From positions 1-7,389 of the forward strand of contig CAMWUX010000057.1 in the NCBI GenBank assembly GCA_947177605.1: 7,389 nt of DNA, read 5' to 3'. Every line of letters starts with the position of its first letter. Position 1 is the stretch's first letter. Shown piece by piece: positions 1 through 5,580 of this stretch. The notes under the pieces are model-generated. The model saw only the letters and a list, made by a program, of their open reading frames with translations. It did not search any database and was not told the origin of the DNA. Position numbers and translations under genes: made by a program. Source of the stretch: an uncultured Porphyromonadaceae bacterium (GTDB taxonomy: Bacteria > Bacteroidota > Bacteroidia > Bacteroidales > Muribaculaceae).

Positions 1-698
1 TGCTTTACGTTGGCGGGAATGTTGATCACAGTGCCGGGCAGTATCTCCACGGCCGGCTTGCCCTCCTCCAGATACCATCCGCGGCCTGCCACGCCTACGA
101 GCATTTGGCCGCCGCCGGTCGTTGCCTTATGGATATGCCAGTTGTTGCGGCATCCGGGCTCGAATGTCACGTTGGCGAAGGGTATCTGGTCGGTCGAGAT
201 CTGTGCCAGCCAGCTGCGGCCGGTGAAGTATTTGGCGTAAGCCGTATTGGGCTCACCGATGGGGAATATCATTGTGCGGGCAAAAGCGGCACGCGCATCG
301 TCGCCCTTGATGTCGTCGGCCCATACATCTTTGGCAAGTCGGAATGCCCCCCAGGCCTTGGGCCAGCCGGCGTAGAAGGCTATGTGGGTGAGGATCTCTG
401 CTATTTCGGTCCGCGTTATGCCGTTTTTCTTAGCCTCCTGGAGGTGGTAGGTGAGTGATGTGTCGGTGATGCCCTGAGAGATGAGCGAGGTGATGGTGAC
501 GAGGCTGCGGTCGCGCAGCGAAAGCAGATCGTTGCGGCTCCACACTTCGCCGAAGAGCACATCGTCGTTGAGGCGCGCGAATTCCGGCGCGAAATCGCCG
601 AGCTGCTGGCGCCCGGCCGTCTGTACTATCTTCTGTTGTGCCATAGTCGGTAATATTGTGATTAAACTCAGTGTGATGGAAATGATTATTCGATTCAT
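1..698 (-). CDS. Exported carboxymuconolactone decarboxylase-cupin fusion protein (3' end outside window)
   Basis: The reading frame opens with ATG at 698 and stays open to the left edge, giving 232 codons; the stop lies outside. Residues 1-20 (MNRIIISITL..LPTMA, then QQ) form a signal peptide with likely cleavage after A20, so the protein should be periplasmic. Residues about 30-125 match the CMD/AhpD-like alpha-helical fold: LRDRSLVTITSLISQG (61-76), then THIAFYAGWPKAWGAF (104-119). There is no AhpD-type CxxC, so a peroxiredoxin-reductase role is unlikely. Residues about 175 onward form a cupin with metal-binding-type H188-x-H190 and the run GRGWYLEEGKPA. Fusions of this kind are common in Bacteroidetes next to flavodoxins and reductases, but their substrates are poorly known. 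The start overlaps the stop of the upstream ABM gene as ATGA, implying translational coupling as the last visible gene of the operon. The family call is solid; the reaction is not. Confidence 0.9.
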   Translation of the reverse strand, partial: MNRIIISITLSLITILPTMAQQKIVQTAGRQQLGDFAPEFARLNDDVLFGEVWSRNDLLSLRDRSLVTITSLISQGITDTSLTYHLQEAKKNGITRTEIAEILTHIAFYAGWPKAWGAFRLAKDVWADDIKGDDARAAFARTMIFPIGEPNTAYAKYFTGRSWLAQISTDQIPFANVTFEPGCRNNWHIHKATTGGGQMLVGVAGRGWYLEEGKPAVEILPGTVINIPANVK

Positions 699-1132
699 TT
701 TCTGTCAATAAAATTGATTATGCGATTGTCGGGATTGAGAGGCGTCACGTCGTCGAGCACGAGAGAGTCGACCATGTGGAGTGTGCCCTGCTTGTATTTC
801 TGAAAGTGTTCGGATGCGATATGGCTTCTGTAGGCTTCCGCGCTTGCGTAAGTCTCCAGTATGGTGATGTTGCAGGGATCCTCTTTATCCGCTACGGCAT
901 ACATGGTCAGCACGCCGGGTTCTGTTTCCAGAGACGTGGTACCCACCTCAACGGCATACCTCAGGTATTCCTCGAGATATTCGGGGTGTACCTTGATCTT
1001 TGACAGGCGGACTATGCCGTCGGGTTGCATTGCTGATTTGTCACACATATCGTTGTCGGTTTCCGGCTGATTGCAGCCGTATGCACATAATATCAACGCA
1101 GAAATGGCGGCGCTAAGTATATTTCTTATCAT
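695..1132 (-). CDS. ABM-domain (putative quinol monooxygenase type) lipoprotein
   Basis: A 145-residue protein. The N-terminus MIRNILSAAISALILCAYGC is a lipoprotein signal with lipidation expected at C20, followed by an acidic linker (21-31). Residues about 40-125 match the small ferredoxin-like antibiotic biosynthesis monooxygenase domain: a first strand around GIVRLSKIKVHP, the ETEPGVLTMY segment (69-78), the ILETYAS strand (91-97), and the YRSHIASEHF helix with H104 and H109. Members of this family (YgiN type and others) oxidise quinols or polyphenols without metal or flavin cofactors, but many members have no known reaction. The start ATG directly follows the TAG stop of the upstream amidohydrolase (0 nt), and the stop overlaps the next start, so the gene is tightly embedded in the operon. 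Membrane anchoring is inferred from the lipobox, whose -3 to -1 residues (A17-Y18-G19) are acceptable rather than ideal. Confidence 0.88.
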   Translation of the reverse strand: MIRNILSAAISALILCAYGCNQPETDNDMCDKSAMQPDGIVRLSKIKVHPEYLEEYLRYAVEVGTTSLETEPGVLTMYAVADKEDPCNITILETYASAEAYRSHIASEHFQKYKQGTLHMVDSLVLDDVTPLNPDNRIINFIDRK

Positions 1133-2155
1133 CTATCGCCGATTTGAAAACAGTTTCATTGCGTTCTTGCGGAAAATATCCTCCGCATACTCGCCCAATT
1201 CCGTATCTTCTACGATAGCCTGTCGCACCTTCCTCACTATCTTCTCCAAAACAGGTGCCGGCACGAAAGGATAGTCGGAGCCATATAGCAGATGATCCGG
1301 CGATGTAATCGAGAGGAGCATCTTCACAGCCTGTGCGGAGGGTCCTCCGGCAAGGTCGTAGTATAGTCGGGCCAGATTGCCGTCGATATCAATCGGCTCT
1401 GTCAGACCTTGCTGCAGCAGTAGCGGGTAGCCACCTCTCAAGCGAGGCACTGCGTAGGGGAGGAATGAACCGGCGTGCGGCACCACTACTTTGATACCCG
1501 GATAGCGCGTCATTACGTTGTGCGCTACCATATTCAGCACGGCGCGCGTCGTCTCGGCGGGATACTCGTACACGAATATCGGTCCACCTGTAAATGTGCT
1601 TTCATTGACCGGATCCGGCTTTACCGGGTGAAGTATTACTACCGCCTCACGCTCGTCCAGTACCTTCATCAGCGGCTCGTATATAGGATCGCCGAGATAG
1701 ATGCCTGCGACGCTCGTGGCGAGTTTAATCCCGTCAGCGCCAAGCGAGTCAAGCGCATAGATCGCTTCCGCGATAGAGGCTTCCATATCCGGCTGAGGCA
1801 GCGCGGCGCACCACAAAAATCTGTCGGGATGATCACGTTTGGCTTCAGCCATTCTTTCGTTGACCGAGCGGATCACTCTCGTGCTTTCGGCCACATCGCC
1901 GAACCACGGCTGTGGCGACGACAACGAGAGCACACTTCGCGCGATACCCGTACTGTCCATAAATTCAAGATGCGCATCCACATCCCACCGAGGCAACGGG
2001 TAGCCATCCTCCATCAGAGCATCATTGTCCTTGAGGTATTGTATATACTCATCAGTGACCACGTGTGAGTGCACATCGATCGCCGGAATGTCTGTACGTG
2101 CGGTCATGGTTGCAATATTCAGCAAGGCGGATATAAGCAATAGTACCTTTGTCAT
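1133..2155 (-). CDS. Exported ACMSD-like metal-dependent amidohydrolase/decarboxylase
   Basis: A 340-residue protein of the amidohydrolase-2 (TIM barrel) family. Residues 1 to about 19 (MTKVLLLISALLNIATMTA) look like a cleavable signal peptide, which is unusual because characterised relatives are cytosolic. The metal site reads in order: D27-V-H29-S-H31 on strand 1, H176 in VVILHP, H227 in VVVPHAGS, and D294 in LLYGSDYPF. This arrangement matches alpha-amino-beta-carboxymuconate-semialdehyde decarboxylase (ACMSD) and related non-oxidative decarboxylases, where the H227 equivalent is catalytic. The GHxGE motif of resorcylate-type decarboxylases is absent; PHAGSFLPY takes its place. Length is normal for the family, with roughly 20 extra N-terminal residues for export. 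It starts 5 nt after the flavodoxin stop and its TAG stop touches the ATG of the ABM gene. Decarboxylation or hydrolysis of a cyclic or aromatic carboxylate is a family-level inference; a lactonase-type reaction is also possible. Confidence 0.88.
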   Translation of the reverse strand: MTKVLLLISALLNIATMTARTDIPAIDVHSHVVTDEYIQYLKDNDALMEDGYPLPRWDVDAHLEFMDSTGIARSVLSLSSPQPWFGDVAESTRVIRSVNERMAEAKRDHPDRFLWCAALPQPDMEASIAEAIYALDSLGADGIKLATSVAGIYLGDPIYEPLMKVLDEREAVVILHPVKPDPVNESTFTGGPIFVYEYPAETTRAVLNMVAHNVMTRYPGIKVVVPHAGSFLPYAVPRLRGGYPLLLQQGLTEPIDIDGNLARLYYDLAGGPSAQAVKMLLSITSPDHLLYGSDYPFVPAPVLEKIVRKVRQAIVEDTELGEYAEDIFRKNAMKLFSNRR

Positions 2156-2160
2156 TGGAT

Positions 2161-2883
2161 TCAGTTCATGCGTACCTTTCTACCATTGATGATATACAAG
2201 CCTGTGGCGAGATTCTCAAGAGATGCCATGCGGCTGCCGACCAGATTGCCCGATATGGAATACACAGTGTAATGATCCGTATCCTGATCATTCGCCACGG
2301 TGCCAAGATCAGCTACAGCCTTATAGTCTATATCTGTGAGCCATTGCTCGATCAGGCTTGGTGCGCTGGATACCTGCGCGCTACGTACCCATAGCGACGT
2401 CGTGAAGAAATCTCCGTCAGGGATAAGGCGCTTGGCATCTTCCTCCACTCCGCTTATGCCACTGCTCGCGCTCGATACTATCAGTCCTATGTGTTTACCC
2501 GCCATTGCGGCACCATTTTCAAAAAGATAGGTCTGCAGCGGTGCGGCCATCTGGCTCCACCAGAGCGGCGCACCTATTATTATGCAGTCATAGTCGGCGA
2601 GATTCACATTCACGGCATCTATTGCCGGGTAGGAAGCCGTATCGGTCGGATTATTACGTATCGCAGCTATCTGCGCACTGCCTATCGCATAATTATTGGC
2701 GGCATAGTCAAGCCCCTTCTCAGCCGGTTCGATACGCACCACATCGGCGTCGATTTGTTGGGTAAGCGCCTCAACAATGCTCTGTACATTATTCGTATAG
2801 CTGTAATATACCACGAGCGTTTTCGCCTGTAGGGCGATAGCCGATGCCAAGATCACGGCCAATGCCGTTGTTATTCTTCTCAT
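2161..2883 (-). CDS. Exported flavodoxin with a C-terminal type IX-like sorting tail
   Basis: A 240-residue protein in three parts. Residues 1-20 are a signal peptide (MRRITTALAVILASAIALQA) with cleavage near A17 or A20. Residues about 22-187 are a flavodoxin fold: strand 1 TLVVYYS, then a phosphate-binding loop S28-Y-T-N-N-V33 where classical flavodoxins have T-G-N-T, then the conserved EKGLDYAANNYAIGS segment, APLWWSQMAAP (105-115) with likely isoalloxazine-stacking tryptophans, and SSASSGISG (137-145). Residues about 205-240 (YTVYSISGNLV..LATGLYIINGRKV) resemble the type A C-terminal sorting domain of Bacteroidetes secreted proteins, though short. The protein presumably binds FMN and moves electrons to or from quinone-like or nitro substrates. 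It starts 6 nt after the acetyltransferase stop. Family and export signal are clear; partner and substrate are unknown. Confidence 0.9.
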   Translation of the reverse strand: MRRITTALAVILASAIALQAKTLVVYYSYTNNVQSIVEALTQQIDADVVRIEPAEKGLDYAANNYAIGSAQIAAIRNNPTDTASYPAIDAVNVNLADYDCIIIGAPLWWSQMAAPLQTYLFENGAAMAGKHIGLIVSSASSGISGVEEDAKRLIPDGDFFTTSLWVRSAQVSSAPSLIEQWLTDIDYKAVADLGTVANDQDTDHYTVYSISGNLVGSRMASLENLATGLYIINGRKVRMN

Positions 2884-2889
2884 ATCTGT

Positions 2890-3453
2890 TTATTTTACCT
2901 CGATTTTCTTGATTATTCGGGCCGGATTGCCTGCCACCACTGTCATCGGCGCAACATCGTGAGTTACCACACTTTGCGCTCCGACTATCGCTCCGTAGCC
3001 AATTCTTACACCCGGCAGTATTGTAGAATTGATGCCGATCCACACCTTGTCCTCTATCACGATAGGGCGTCCGTAGGTAGCGCTTCGGTTGTCGGGGTCT
3101 GGGTCGTGGTTAATGGTGATCAGATTGCACTTAGGCCCGATAAACACGCCATTGCCTATCGTGATGCCGCCGCGTCCGAAGAAAGTGCAGCACTGCTGTA
3201 TGAAGCAGCCTTCGCCTATCGTCACGGGCTTGCCGTAGTCGATGTATAGTGGCGGCAGCACTGTAGTACTTTCCGGCATAGGCTTCCCGAGGATTTTCTC
3301 CATGAATTCGTGTACCTCATCAGGCGATCGGTAGCCGGTATTCAGCTCCGTGGCAGTCTTTATTGTCTCAAATATCTCAGCTATCAGGGCTTCATAGCCC
3401 GGCTCGTCAGGCGAAACCATCGCGCCACTGAGGTCTTTTTCAAAAATATCCAT
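2890..3453 (-). CDS. Hexapeptide-repeat O-acetyltransferase (Maa/LacA-like)
   Basis: A 187-residue protein starting MDIFEKDLSG. The N-terminal helical part (about 1-60) resembles the maltose/galactoside acetyltransferase leader, including the ATELNTG segment. The rest is a left-handed beta helix with hexapeptide repeats (VTIGEG, ITIGNGVFIGP, IVIEDKVWIG, INSTILPGVRIGYGAIVGAQ) and the typical end VVAGNPARIIKKI. The catalytic histidine is in the TINHDPDP loop (H116). Such enzymes transfer acetyl from acetyl-CoA to a hydroxyl of sugars or other small molecules. No signal peptide is visible, so it is the one apparently cytoplasmic product of the operon. The ATG at 3453 was preferred over a TTG 36 nt upstream because that TTG lies inside the -7 promoter box. 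It is the first gene of the operon, about 33 nt after that box. Acceptor identity is unknown. Confidence 0.88.
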   Translation of the reverse strand: MDIFEKDLSGAMVSPDEPGYEALIAEIFETIKTATELNTGYRSPDEVHEFMEKILGKPMPESTTVLPPLYIDYGKPVTIGEGCFIQQCCTFFGRGGITIGNGVFIGPKCNLITINHDPDPDNRSATYGRPIVIEDKVWIGINSTILPGVRIGYGAIVGAQSVVTHDVAPMTVVAGNPARIIKKIEVK

Positions 3454-3486
3454 ACGATTTGAAGATGATGATTTTTTTCTATGCCG

Positions 3487-3494
3487 CAAAGATA
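3487..3494 (-). promoter_or_regulatory. -7 box of the five-gene operon promoter
   Basis: Minus strand reads TATCTTTG, a perfect TAnnTTTG Bacteroidetes -7 element, 33 nt before the acetyltransferase ATG. No TTG is found at the expected -33 position (19-21 nt upstream); an AraC-type half-site abuts that position instead. This suggests an activator-dependent promoter. The surrounding 20 bp (3480-3499) are identical to the araC promoter core (4385-4404) at 19 of 20 positions. Confidence 0.75.
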
Positions 3495-3515
3495 CTACAA
3501 CATTTTTCGATCCGC

Positions 3516-3554
3516 TTTGCTGAGAGGCTCAAATGTCTTTGCTGAGAAGATCAT
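3516..3554 (-). promoter_or_regulatory. Tandem direct-repeat operator of the operon (putative AraC-type site)
   Basis: Two 17-bp copies, TTTGCTGAGAGGCTCAA at 3516-3532 and TTTGCTGAGAAGATCAT at 3538-3554 (plus-strand reading), match at 14 of 17 positions and repeat every 22 bp, about two helical turns. The proximal copy ends 21 nt upstream of the -7 box, next to where a -33 element should be. The distal copy overlaps the last codon region of the araC-type gene by four bases. The same element occurs twice before the araC-type gene. Direct repeats of this size and spacing are typical of AraC-family operators; the link to this particular regulator is inferred. Confidence 0.72.
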
Positions 3555-4369
3555 GTCGCCATAGTCGGAGCGACACCATAAGCCTCCTTGTAGACTTTGG
3601 AAAAATGCGACAGATTCTTGAATCCCACATCAAGGCACACATCGGATACTTTGCGTCCACCTCTGCGGATAAGCTCATGTGCTGCCTGAAGCCGGCGTCG
3701 GATTATCCATTTCTGTGGCGTCACATCGCAATACCGCTTGAAGTCGCGCTTAAACGAAGCGAGACTGCGCCCCGTGAAATAGGCAATCTCCTCCATCGAC
3801 AGATTATGCATATAATTCCGCTCCATAAATTCCATCAGGTCAATCTTCCAGGGATCTACAAAATCAAAGAGCGACGCATACAGATTCACGTCAATGTCGA
3901 GTATCATCCTTACACCCTCAGATAGTCGTTGTATCAGTATTTCTTCGGTAGGTTTCATCCCGGCCTCGAAATAAGTCAGGATAGATTCGAAGAGCCCTCT
4001 TACATCATGCCTTTCAGAGGGAAAGATGTACAGACTGTGTTTGTCGCGGCGGGCATCCCGCGGGATATCGCGCCGGCTGAGCGACTGGTAGTATTCGCGC
4101 AGAAAATCTTTTGAAAACTTCAGTACTATCGAATGATAGGGCATACCGTCACAGACTCGCTTCTGCAACCACATACGGTTGTCGCGGCGCATAAATGCAC
4201 AGTCGCCTGCCTTGAGTCGCGATTTTCGGTTCCCGTCAGTGATTTCAAGTTCACCTGAGTAGATATATATGAGAGTATGTTCGCGGCAGCAGTGGGCACA
4301 GCCGCGGTCGTCGGTAAAGTAGCTGCCGATATAGGCATTGCGGCAGTCGAGCACGTCAAGTCTTTCCAT
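3551..4369 (-). CDS. AraC-family transcriptional regulator
   Basis: A 272-residue protein. Residues about 10-100 form a cupin-like N-terminal sensing domain (EHTLIYIYSGELEI at 30-43, LKAGDCAFMRRD at 52-63). The C-terminal third holds the two helix-turn-helix units of the AraC/XylS family: LSMEEIAYFTGRSLASFKRDFKRY (190-213, the first HTH) and KVSDVCLDVGFKNLSHFSKVYKEAYGVAP (240-268), the latter carrying the family signature. A cysteine-rich run C24-x2-C27-C28-x2-H31 sits in the sensing domain, with C9, C57 and C73 also present, so metal binding or thiol sensing is possible but unproven. The start at 4369 follows a TAACTTTG box closely. The gene lies between two matching tandem operators, one before itself and one before the downstream operon, which points to autoregulation and control of that operon. 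The ligand is unknown. Confidence 0.93.
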   Translation of the reverse strand: MERLDVLDCRNAYIGSYFTDDRGCAHCCREHTLIYIYSGELEITDGNRKSRLKAGDCAFMRRDNRMWLQKRVCDGMPYHSIVLKFSKDFLREYYQSLSRRDIPRDARRDKHSLYIFPSERHDVRGLFESILTYFEAGMKPTEEILIQRLSEGVRMILDIDVNLYASLFDFVDPWKIDLMEFMERNYMHNLSMEEIAYFTGRSLASFKRDFKRYCDVTPQKWIIRRRLQAAHELIRRGGRKVSDVCLDVGFKNLSHFSKVYKEAYGVAPTMAT

Positions 4370-4391
4370 ATTCCGGATTCTCGTTATGCCG

Positions 4392-4399
4392 CAAAGTTA
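4392..4399 (-). promoter_or_regulatory. -7 box of the araC-type gene promoter
   Basis: Minus strand reads TAACTTTG, matching TAnnTTTG, 22 nt before the ATG at 4369, implying a very short leader. No TTG is present at the -33 position. The proximal 17-bp operator copy ends 21 nt upstream, exactly as at the operon promoter. Confidence 0.75.
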
Positions 4400-4420
4400 C
4401 TACATTTTTGTCCTTTATGT

Positions 4421-4458
4421 TTTGTTGTGCGGCTCAAAATATTTGTTGGGAAGCTCAA
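4421..4458 (-). promoter_or_regulatory. Tandem direct-repeat operator of the araC-type gene
   Basis: Two 17-bp copies, TTTGTTGTGCGGCTCAA at 4421-4437 and TTTGTTGGGAAGCTCAA at 4442-4458 (plus-strand reading), match at 14 of 17 positions with a 21-bp period. They lie in the 105-bp gap between the decarboxylase-like gene and the araC-type gene. The proximal copy matches the proximal copy of the operon operator at 14 of 17 positions and sits at the same distance from its -7 box. Autoregulation by the AraC-family protein is the simplest reading. Confidence 0.72.
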
Positions 4459-4474
4459 TTGCCAACGACTGATG

Positions 4475-5470
4475 CTACAAGTGAAGAAGCTTCTCGGCGT
4501 TGATACTACCGAAAAGTTCTTTGTCATAATCCGAGAGGGGTGCATTCGCTATGAAGGCTTGTGCTCCTGTCATCGGAATATATGGGAAATCAGCCGAAAA
4601 CAATATGTGATCTATGCCGAGCTTGCTCACGCAGTATTGAAGAGCATCGTTGTCGTACAGACCGCTTGGTGTCACATACACATTGCGCTTATAGTAATAA
4701 GAGAATGCCTCCTTAAGGCCGGTGACCGTAGGTGAAAACATCTGGTCAAGGCGCGTCAGATAGTATGGCACCATCTCACCCCAGTGACCTGAGATCACTT
4801 TAAGCGACGGAAACCTCTCAAATACACCCGTGAGAATCATCCGTACCACCTGCAGCCCTGCTTCGTAGTGCCAGCCGTAGCCGTAGGTACTTAGTACGCA
4901 ATTGAGCTCGTCACCCATATTGGAGTAGTACGATTTGCACGCCTCGGCAGTCGTATAGTTGGGGTGGATGTATACCGGTAGGTCTAATTCGGTAAGAGCC
5001 TCCCATATGGGGTCATACATCCTGTCGTCGAGAAACACGTTCCCTGTCTGCGGACGCCCCGATATGAGCGTACCGACAAATCCATATTCCTTCGCTGTGC
5101 GCCGCATCTCCTCCGCTGCCGCTTGTGGATCGCTCCATGGCAGCGTGGCAAATCCCCGGAAGCGCGTCGGATATGGCTTTATCAGCCCATAGAGCGTATC
5201 ATTGGCGGCTTTTGCTATATTCACGGCATCTTCGGTGGCAATATATTGAGTCGGGTTGGTATACGACACAATCTCCATATCTATTCCCGCCGCGTCAAGT
5301 TCGCTTACGCGGCGTTGGCCGAGCTGTATCAGATCCGGTACCGATGGTGCATCAGCCGGATTGGGGTTGAGAAACGCATTGTAGTAGGGATAAGAGGCCG
5401 ATATTGCATCGTGAGTCGCATCGCCAAGCTGGCGGTTGCCGATATGCTCTTCGAGGGCTATGATTTTCAT
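4475..5470 (-). CDS. Amidohydrolase-family decarboxylase (gamma-resorcylate / 2,3-dihydroxybenzoate decarboxylase-like)
   Basis: A 331-residue cytoplasmic protein starting MKIIALEEHIG, with no signal peptide. The metal and catalytic residues fit the aromatic-acid decarboxylase branch of the amidohydrolase superfamily: E7-x-H9 in ALEEH (characteristic of this branch instead of DxH), H169 in VYIHPNY, H229-W-G-E232 (the GHxGE motif carrying the catalytic base and acid), and D294 in LFSADFPY. Characterised relatives use Mn2+ or Zn2+ to remove CO2 non-oxidatively from hydroxybenzoates such as gamma-resorcylate, 2,3-dihydroxybenzoate or 5-carboxyvanillate. The ATG at 5470 was chosen because it places EEH at the normal position and follows a good promoter; a TTG at 5533 lies inside the -33 element. 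It diverges from marR and precedes the araC-type gene on the same strand with no clear terminator. The exact substrate is not deducible. Confidence 0.9.
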   Translation of the reverse strand: MKIIALEEHIGNRQLGDATHDAISASYPYYNAFLNPNPADAPSVPDLIQLGQRRVSELDAAGIDMEIVSYTNPTQYIATEDAVNIAKAANDTLYGLIKPYPTRFRGFATLPWSDPQAAAEEMRRTAKEYGFVGTLISGRPQTGNVFLDDRMYDPIWEALTELDLPVYIHPNYTTAEACKSYYSNMGDELNCVLSTYGYGWHYEAGLQVVRMILTGVFERFPSLKVISGHWGEMVPYYLTRLDQMFSPTVTGLKEAFSYYYKRNVYVTPSGLYDNDALQYCVSKLGIDHILFSADFPYIPMTGAQAFIANAPLSDYDKELFGSINAEKLLHL

Positions 5471-5503
5471 TATAATTTGATTTTTAATTACGCAATAATA
5501 ACG

Positions 5504-5533
5504 CAAATATAACCAAAAGTGTTGAGGTGTCAA
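5504..5533 (-). promoter_or_regulatory. Promoter of the decarboxylase-like gene
   Basis: On the minus strand, TTGACA (5533-5528) has its TTG 19 nt before a perfect -7 box TATATTTG (5511-5504), the full Bacteroidetes arrangement. The leader to the ATG at 5470 would be about 25-30 nt. The -33 element lies inside the putative MarR palindrome. Confidence 0.75.
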
Positions 5534-5540
5534 TACTTTT
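5515..5540. promoter_or_regulatory. Imperfect palindrome, candidate MarR operator
   Basis: Arms AAAAGTGTTGA and TCAATACTTTT, separated by GGTG, are complementary at 10 of 11 positions; the single mismatch is G5521/T5534. The site covers the -33 element of the decarboxylase promoter and ends 2 bp before the -33 TTG of the marR promoter. A palindrome of this type between a marR gene and its divergent target is the usual operator arrangement for the family, so binding is expected to repress one or both promoters. Binding itself is inferred. Confidence 0.68.
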
Positions 5541-5542
5541 CA

Positions 5543-5572
5543 TTGCCGATTCATCACCAATTATTAAATTTG
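5543..5572 (+). promoter_or_regulatory. marR promoter, probably giving a near-leaderless mRNA
   Basis: TTG at 5543-5545 is followed, after exactly 19 nt, by TAAATTTG at 5565-5572, a full Bacteroidetes promoter. The ATG of marR at 5581 is only 8 nt beyond the box, so transcription should begin at or just before the start codon. Confidence 0.72.
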
Positions 5573-5580
5573 CAGGAGTT

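Noticed and set aside
105..458. Plus-strand open frame at the left edge
   Set aside because: It is antisense to the CMD-cupin gene, whose motifs and signal peptide are unambiguous; no promoter is seen for the plus-strand frame.
1475..2068. Long open frame on the plus strand opposite the exported amidohydrolase
   Set aside because: It lacks recognisable domains, is rich in H and R as antisense frames of GC-rich codons often are, and the minus-strand gene has clear metal-site motifs.
2754..2774. Another TTTGTTGGG..CTCAA string resembling the AraC half-site
   Set aside because: It needs several inserted bases to align, is single, and lies within the flavodoxin coding sequence.
3454..3489. A TTG start that would extend the acetyltransferase by 12 residues
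   Set aside because: The TTG is part of the TATCTTTG promoter box, so it would not be on the mRNA; the added residues (RHRKKSSSSNR) have no family counterpart. ATG at 3453 is used.
3487..3550. Possible terminator after the araC-type gene
   Set aside because: No stable hairpin with a T run is visible; the repeated sequence here is direct rather than inverted.
5471..5533. A TTG start that would extend the resorcylate-type decarboxylase by 21 residues
   Set aside because: It overlaps the -33 element and lies upstream of the -7 box; the family begins close to the ALEEH motif, as the ATG at 5470 gives.
5519..5534. A GTGTTGAGGTGTCAA string loosely like the AraC half-site in the marR intergenic region
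   Set aside because: The match is poor without a gap, and the bases are better explained as part of the MarR palindrome.
5527..5580. A GTG start that would extend MarR by 18 residues
   Set aside because: It lies upstream of the marR -33 and -7 elements, so it would not be transcribed from that promoter.
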